From Phymorhynchus buccinoides (lineage: Eukaryota > Mollusca > Gastropoda > Neogastropoda > Raphitomidae): DNA of 64,000 bases. Below the pieces are notes generated by a model, which had not been told where the DNA came from, searched no databases, and saw nothing but the letters and a program-made list of their open reading frames with translations. Shown piece after piece: positions 60,333-64,000 of this stretch. The translations under genes and the position numbers were made by a program. Position 1 is the first letter of the stretch. Each line of letters opens with the position of its first letter. The DNA lies in assembly GCA_017654935.2 (NCBI GenBank), contig CM065699.1:45665948-45729947 (forward strand), read 5' to 3'.

Positions 60333-63292
60333 GCACGCACACGCACACACACACGCGCGCGTGCATGTGTATGTATTTGCAGATATACTTTAAATCATAA
60401 CCCATTATATGTATTAATGTATGCATTCAATGTGCGCTTTCAATTTCAATCACATGAATTCAAATTAGCAACTTATTTGAAGCTTGGATTTGATGTATGT
60501 TGTTTGTACCTTTTTCATCTTCAAGGCTGTGGAAGTGGTGGGATGGTGTAGAACGTAAGGGGAGGGGCGACAGAAGCAGAATTGGGGTGCAACTGATTAT
60601 GAAAAAAAAAGTCACAGGGGGCATGTCCGAAGGGGGGTAAGGGGGGGGGGGGGGGGGGAGGGGGGGGGGGGTGGGGAAGGGGGGGGCGGGAAGGGGGGGG
60701 GGGGGGGGGGGCAGAAAGATATGGATAAGGGGACAGTATTTTGATAGATATCGTACTTGTACATTTAAGAACGGCCATCAGAATTTTAAAGAAATATATG
60801 TAAATTATTGTATGAAAAAAAATGGAGCCTTTGAATCCCCCCCCCCCCCTTTCTTTCTGTGCTTCAATGGACGCAGGGGGGGGGGGGGCATGTCTGCCCT
60901 CCCCCCTCCCCAAGTTTCTATGTCACTGATAGACTACCTACAACTTTTGAGGAGATTTTCTGCAGCGGTTTTCAGGGTTTTGTGAGGACAGAAACAAAGC
61001 AACAGCAAAGAAGCTACAAAAATCGCAATACCTCACCATGCTGGAATGAAGTAGAGGACTGATAAAGCAATTGGAAAACAATGCAACTATGTCCCTATAA
61101 CACAAGCTATTTTGGTTGTAAATTAAGTCATTTTGAAGATGTTTCATTCAACACCCCATGTGTCATTACAGTGATAGCATTACTCTAGAAACGATAACTC
61201 AACAACCCCCGAGGTTTGAAGATCACAAAAGCGCGGCTAGTCAAGTAGTGTCAAATGTTGGTGTGTCTGCCGTACGTTGTTGGCAAGGTAAGCATTAATT
61301 AATGAAAAGCTGTCTCATGAGCCCCCTAATTAGCCAAGGAAGCTCTGAGCAATCGTTCCTTAATTTGACTGGTCAGTCCAACAGTTGTCACAGACTATAG
61401 GACAATCAGGGTCGAGCTTCTCTAGATAACGGTCGCCGCGCGAATAATGCTTACGCCAAACGGGGCCTAAGAAACACTTTAGAAAACGTTTGCGGAAGAA
61501 TATTACAAGCTCTCTTGTCTGATTGGTCCCCAAAAAATATTATTTTAAACAAACTTTAATGGACCAATCAACAACAAGAAACGTATTCACCCCCGGGCCC
61601 CTACTAGTTCCACTGAAGACGTTATAAGTAGAAGTAAGGTAGATATCCACAATATCTCAGCCATGCCTATTATACCACTAATGCCACCATGGGAACAAAG
61701 AAAGGCAAAATTTGATATAGAATATACCAGTTACAAAAAAATGAAGAAGTTAATCAATTAGTTTCTGACGTTCGACTTCATTTAGATTCAATATATTCAA
61801 ATCATCAAAAAAATTACACTGATGGTTCAGTCTTAGAAACGTCAGACAGTGGAGCAGGTTTTGTTATTCCATCACTTAGAATAGAAAAGTCATACTATTT
61901 AGGCAAAGGCATTTCAATATTTACTTCTGAATTATATGCAATAATGCGAGCTTTAGAATTTGTTTATGATCTACCATATTCAATTTATAACATTTTAGTT
62001 TGTGTGGATTAGAAATCAGTTTTACAAACTCTAAAGTAAAACTCGTAACAACATTGTCTTTGAAATTAAACAGTTTATTAATTGTATTGTTGCAAAAGGT
62101 ATTGGTATTGATTTTTGCTGGGTGCCATCTCATTGTGGACTCTTTTGGAATGAAGTTGCTGATAGAGCTGCCAAAAGAGGGGCTTTTAATAACTCTAACT
62201 TGGTTTCTAATGAGAAACTGCCATTATCAACACATGAAATTTACTGTTTATTGGAAAAATCTACTTACATCAACTCATCTGACTTTAGATCTAACATTTT
62301 TATGCACAGTAGATCGATAGTTAGTTTAGTGTACAAGATACGACTCAATTCATGGAAAACTAAATACTTGGAAACTAACTGTCTTTGTAGTGATAAATTA
62401 TCAATTCATCACTTACTATTAGAATGCCCAGTATTGATCTCTAAATATCGAATGATCAATATGGACTTTTTTCGTAAGTATGATAATACCAAGGATATTT
62501 TAAATGACGCAGAAATTGACATTACTGTAATTGCAAAAGCAATGCTGTCCTCAACTATTGGAAGACTACTGTAGAGGTTTTCTTTACTTTTTTAAATAAT
62601 ATGTCGTTCTTATGCATGTTATTTTACCTTCTTTCCCCCAAAAAAACCCAACAAAAAACAAAAACAAATTTGCATGCTGTCTAAAATCACGATCTATGTG
62701 AAAAGACATTAAATTAAAGATTCATTCATTCATACTAGTTCCAGATAGTTCGCCGCTTGCTCGGTGTTTGGCAAGAACAAAACGCCACGCGAACTATCGG
62801 CAAACGAAGGGTGTTACTTAGACCGTTTTTTGCCTATTTGCGCTCACGCTACGTAACGTTAGCCCTTGTGAAACGGCCCCCTGTAGACCCCACCTACACG
62901 AATGTGAAGAAATAGCTGTATTTGTATATCAGACATGTAACCAGAGTCGTGCATCGGGGTGTACCTCAATGGAGTGAACCAGACCAGTAAGGTTTCATGA
63001 CAGCAGCCTCACACCATCCAACCAAGTCAATGACAATGGCTGTGACCTTTCTACATTTTCCCCTTCTTTTGAAATCACAAATCGCATGGGTCTGTACGTT
63101 CCCCGCTCACTTGTGCAGACGCGTAAGGGCAGTAACCAAGCCACCACTGGCGGCTGCGATGGTGTTGAATTCGATCTGTTTGAGCTGCAGCTGGCTGGAC
63201 GGGGGGATGCCGGCTGAAGGGACTGTGGCAGGGTCAAGGTTCCCCGTCACTCTCATCATGAAGTCATTGCGGTAGCAGTCCAGGCTGAGGGG
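47455..63292 (-). CDS. GSS: Glutathione synthetase, copy B (last 9 exons in window)
   Basis: Exons 63111-63292, 60075-60117, 58740-58813, 57934-58098, 53438-53507, 51735-51926, 49490-49571, 48338-48533 and 47455-47584 have the same lengths and phases as in copy A, and all are open. Exons E1-E2 should lie beyond 64000. Mg-binding QIEFNTI, GCKKVQQ and the FVLKPQKEGGGNNLYG loop are kept. The C-terminal motif reads HLVKTK, with Lys in place of the Arg of the usual LLRTK, while LDTP is closer to the family than copy A's GDTP. It lies about 13.7 kb upstream (in transcript direction) of copy A's first found exon. It could be a paralogue or the other haplotype. Confidence 0.92.
47775..47985 (-). pseudogene. 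LINE reverse transcriptase fragment in the last GSS intron (copy B)
   Basis: Counterpart of 12575-12781: YLGATICKHVSWKRHIQNIC then KANKTLGF, broken by a frameshift before the LRRNLKISSQTIRE part. Confidence 0.8.
48338..48533 (-). CDS. GSS: GSS copy B, E10
   Basis: Same splice sites and length (196) as A 13117-13312. GNNLYGAELKAK here versus GNNLYGEELKAK in A. Confidence 0.93.
48534..49489. other. GSS intron between E9 and E10 (copy B)
   Basis: Nearly identical to A 13313-14274. No element recognised. Confidence 0.6.
49490..49571 (-). CDS. GSS: GSS copy B, E9
   Basis: 82 bases, no difference seen from A 14275-14356; carries FVLKPQKEGG. Confidence 0.93.
49822..50722. repeat. 46/47-bp intronic minisatellite, ~19 units (expanded in B only)
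   Basis: Unit CCCTCAAGTTTTCCTCTGTC + TACTGGAGTTTCACCACAACCTGTTAG split into two alternating variants (ACCACAACCTGTTAG, ACTACAACCTTTAG). Copy A has one unit-like sequence near 14755-14800. Confidence 0.95.
50723..51473. other. GSS intron between E8 and E9 (copy B)
   Basis: Noncoding, aligned with A 14810-15654 but without either foldback MITE. No gene seen. Confidence 0.6.
51474..51734 (-). repeat. 69/77-bp minisatellite made of the E8 donor edge (copy B)
   Basis: Three units after the real donor, with donor-like sites near 51516, 51585 and 51662 (GTCGGT, GTCAGT and GTTGGT) against GTCTGT at E8 itself. One unit is the 77-bp form. Confidence 0.9.
51735..51926 (-). CDS. GSS: GSS copy B, E8
   Basis: 192 bases, acceptor CAG at 51927-51929, donor GTCTGT. 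Reads EWSARLLMERSAAIKC and GCKKVQQELARPG. Confidence 0.93.
51955..52502. other. GSS intron sequence between E7 and E8 (copy B)
   Basis: Counterpart of 16620-17171; no gene or new element. Confidence 0.5.
52503..52664. repeat. 55-bp minisatellite, ~3 units (copy B)
   Basis: Same unit as 17172-18150. Confidence 0.93.
52865..53080 (+). mobile_element. Dispersed poly-G repeat in a GSS intron (copy B)
   Basis: Counterpart of 18345-18560, with the G tract broken by ACA and T. Confidence 0.7.
53438..53507 (-). CDS. GSS: GSS copy B, E7 (GC donor)
   Basis: 70 bases; acceptor CAG at 53508-53510; GC donor AAG|GCAAGT as in copy A. Reads DDLEVAVVYLRTGYAEHHY; the L (M in A) matches the repeat units. Confidence 0.9.
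53480..54211 (-). repeat. 92-bp minisatellite made of the E7 acceptor edge (copy B, 8 units)
   Basis: Eight acceptors (CAG at 53508, 53600, 53692, 53784, 53876, 53968, 54060 and 54152), each followed by about 38 bases of E7 coding sequence. Units alternate ACATATTCC and ACACAGTCC variants, suggesting doublet amplification. Confidence 0.92.
55265..56672 (-). pseudogene. 5'-truncated LINE (Jockey/CR1-like) inside the composite insertion
   Basis: The minus-strand frame 55846-56694 carries TDPGNYRPVSLTCITCKILE, QHGFRRRRSCVAQLL, IVYLDFLNVFDSVPHERLLL, SGIPQGSILGPVLFTIFIND and the catalytic FADDTKLY. After a frameshift it continues (55598-55825) with FVKLYKAMVRPRIEYGNCIW and HPNLKRQSIVIEKVQRRATK. 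More broken pieces follow to about 55330, then an A-rich 3' tail near 55265-55300. The GILPRHF block marks the 5' truncation near 56670. The endonuclease is missing and several frameshifts exist, so it is dead. Confidence 0.88.
56657..57094 (+). CDS. Basic/acidic ORF of unknown function next to the LINE
   Basis: A 145-codon frame starting with a Lys/Arg-rich stretch (KKPSKRPKKRTFHGNQHSKR), then a Ser/Glu/Asp-rich middle (SISDSDSESEIKQYRRMLRM). It resembles N-terminal tails of transposon-encoded proteins, but I cannot name the family. The first codons overlap the antisense LINE frame, so the true start may be later or lost. It may be the host element the LINE jumped into. Confidence 0.35.
   Translation: MPSDTKKPSKRPKKRTFHGNQHSKRHRIESESASNKTACESESSSQLEAADDHEESTPPVTATPTRTEVKLGDLYSISDSDSESEIKQYRRMLRMRRLGREEELVELEGRRILVSCSDVCQVSVFVSEIRMVRMLVTPYLFYILS
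57095..57933. other. End of composite insertion and E6-E7 intron (copy B)
   Basis: AT-rich sequence to 57558, then intron aligned with A 19850-20332, including a GACA-type run near 57712. No gene. Confidence 0.5.
57934..58098 (-). CDS. GSS: GSS copy B, E6 (strongly diverged from copy A)
   Basis: 165 bases, acceptor CAG at 58099-58101, donor GTAAG. Reads AVILVLVSEADPYIFDQRWL then EFHINHLSKKVDVVRATFLE. The IFDQR motif equals the human one where A has IIDQR. Confidence 0.92.
58375..58505 (+). mobile_element. Possible tRNA-derived SINE head (copy B)
   Basis: Counterpart of 20820-20950 with the same GGGTTCCAGTCCC B-box-like motif. Confidence 0.35.
58668..58728. repeat. (CA)n/(CG) microsatellite beside the E5 donor (copy B)
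   Basis: Shorter and more CG-interrupted than in A (21124-21215). Confidence 0.93.
58740..58813 (-). CDS. GSS: GSS copy B, E5
   Basis: 74 bases; acceptor CAG at 58814-58816; donor GTGAG. Same residues as copy A. Confidence 0.92.
58820..60015. repeat. 31-bp minisatellite filling the E4-E5 intron, ~38 units (copy B)
   Basis: Same unit and variant gradient (CTGGCATAC toward E5, CAGACATAC toward E4) as 21309-24590, but about one third as long. Confidence 0.97.
60075..60117 (-). CDS. GSS: GSS copy B, E4
   Basis: 43 bases, identical to A 24656-24698; YTLDLAKKQYTPEE. Confidence 0.88.
60236..60362. repeat. (CA)n/(CG) microsatellite (copy B)
   Basis: Counterpart of 24815-24942. Confidence 0.95.
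60636..60895. repeat. Long poly-G tract and poly-C run (copy B)
   Basis: Almost pure G at 60636-60712 with A, T and C interruptions, a C run at 60838-60848 and a G run at 60877-60888. Strong G-quadruplex potential; the exact length is unlikely to be reliable. Confidence 0.85.
61400..62880. mobile_element. Composite insertion in the E3-E4 intron (B only)
   Basis: Copy A reads straight through at about 26816. The insert's ends are GGGTCGAGCTTCTC on the left and GTGAAACGGCCCCC on the right, with no convincing inverted repeat. It is about 360 bp of unknown element split by the LINE at 61613-62732. Confidence 0.7.
61613..62732 (+). pseudogene. 5'-truncated LINE with RNase H domain, 11-bp target duplication
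   Basis: TACTAGTTCCA flanks it at 61602-61612 and 62733-62743, and it ends in an ATTCATTCATTCA tail, so it is a complete retrotransposition product. It codes, with frameshifts, for YTDGSVLETSDSGAGFVIPS (the catalytic Asp of RNase H), FTSELYAIMRALEFVYDLP, and in 62122-62574 PSHCGLFWNEVADRAAKRG, then a C-terminal zinc-knuckle-like CLCSDKLSIHHLLLECP. The reverse transcriptase is missing. Its RNase H end is related to the fragments at 402-785 and 35336-35815. Confidence 0.9.
62881..63110. other. GSS intron before E3 (copy B)
   Basis: Aligned to A 26822-27055 with roughly 4% difference by eye. No feature. Confidence 0.6.
63111..63292 (-). CDS. GSS: GSS copy B, E3
   Basis: 182 bases; acceptor CAG at 63293-63295; donor GTGAG. 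Reads PLSLDCYRNDFMMRVTGN, QLKQIEFNTIAAASGGLVTA and LTRLHK. ASGGL is closer to human ASFGGL than copy A's AGGGM. Confidence 0.93.
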
Positions 63293-63344
63293 CTGAAAGC
63301 AAACAGGGGGATGGAATTCTTTTTTTCTTCTGGAGACGGTGTTC

Positions 63345-63566
63345 GGAGAGAGAGGGGGCTGGGGAGAGAGAGAGGGGGTGGTGGTGGAGAGAGAGGTGGA
63401 GATAGAGAAAGAGAGGGGTGGAGAGAGAGAGGTGGAAATATAGAGAGAGAGGTGTAGAGAGAGAGAGAGGGGTGGGAGAGAGAGAGAGGTGGAGAGAGAG
63501 AGAGGGGTGGAAATAGAGAGAGAGGGGGGTGGAGATAGAGAGAGAGAGAGAGAGAGATAGAGACAC
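63345..63566. repeat. GA-rich satellite before E3 (copy B)
   Basis: Start of the tract homologous to 27287-29690, but only about 220 bp before unrelated sequence begins. Confidence 0.9.
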
Positions 63567-63706
63567 TGGACACTGGACACTGGAAAACTTTATTTGACAA
63601 GGATAAAGATTTTAGGCGATGCCTATTCTTACAATCTGTCCTTGGATAAAAGAAAAACAAATTTAAAAAACAAAAAAAACACAACATTTTAAACATACTC
63701 TCTCTC

Positions 63707-63761
<55 letters not shown>

Positions 63762-64000
63762 GACTCTCTCTCTCATACACACATACATTGTTTATACATA
63801 CATATAAAAAATAAAAATAAATGTTGTTTAAAAAAAAAAAATACACATAGTGAAACAAATAATTGATGACAAGTAGGAGGTGAAAGCAACATCAATCCAA
63901 ACACATTTAACAAGCAGTTTAAAGGCAAACAAATAAACAAAGCATAAAACTGAGATGTAAACAATCAATTGACATATACCATGCATATCACATGTAGGTG
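63567..64000. other. Retroposon-like tail, CT tract and AT-rich end
   Basis: ACTGGACACTGG repeats lead into AAAACTTTATTTGACAAGGA, a tail-like sequence also seen in style near 29700, then (CT)n at 63697-63772. The last 200 bases are AT-rich with no feature seen. Confidence 0.5.

Overview
This is eukaryotic, intron-rich, very repeat-rich DNA. Long (CA)n and (GA)n microsatellites, several minisatellites, non-LTR retrotransposon remnants, and a SINE whose core matches one common in molluscs all suggest a marine invertebrate, most likely a mollusc and possibly a gastropod. That placement is inference. I see no prokaryotic genes, rRNA, tRNA gene or CRISPR array. A run of exactly 500 N (7362-7861) is an assembly gap.

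The layout is one locus present twice, head to tail. Copy A is about 1-34.8 kb and copy B about 35.1-63.6 kb. They align along most of their length and are joined inside a (GT)n(GA)n tract. The one recognisable host gene is glutathione synthetase (GSS, eukaryotic ATP-grasp type), on the minus strand in both copies. By splicing conserved GSS blocks at phase-compatible AG/GT (once AG/GC) sites I found 11 exons in copy A (33694 down to 12254) and the last 9 in copy B (63292 down to 47455). The N-terminal exon of A was not found, and the 5' exons of B lie beyond the window. All exons found are open. The copies may be true tandem paralogues or two haplotypes placed in tandem by the assembler; the sequence alone does not settle this.

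Region by region: 0-12 kb and 35-47 kb are the 3' flanks of GSS and hold LINE fragments (an RNase H piece; an R2/NeSL-like RT carrying a MITE), SINEs, microsatellites and, in B, a 45-bp minisatellite where A has the gap. 12-34 kb and 47-63 kb are the GSS gene bodies. Their introns are filled by minisatellites of 31, 46/47, 55, 69/77, 88 and 92 bp with different copy numbers in A and B, by insertions present in only one copy with clean empty sites in the other, and by kilobase-scale GA tracts.

The most interesting signal is that three of the minisatellites are amplified exon edges: each unit carries a GSS splice site plus adjoining coding sequence. The array at 15655-16406 repeats a splice donor in 69-bp (23-codon) steps that stay open in the GSS frame for several units, so alternative donor choice could add multiples of 23 residues. 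The arrays at 18966-19241 and 33695-33985 repeat splice acceptors. Coding divergence between the copies is also patchy: E3, E6 and E11 differ by many replacements while E4, E9 and E10 are almost identical.
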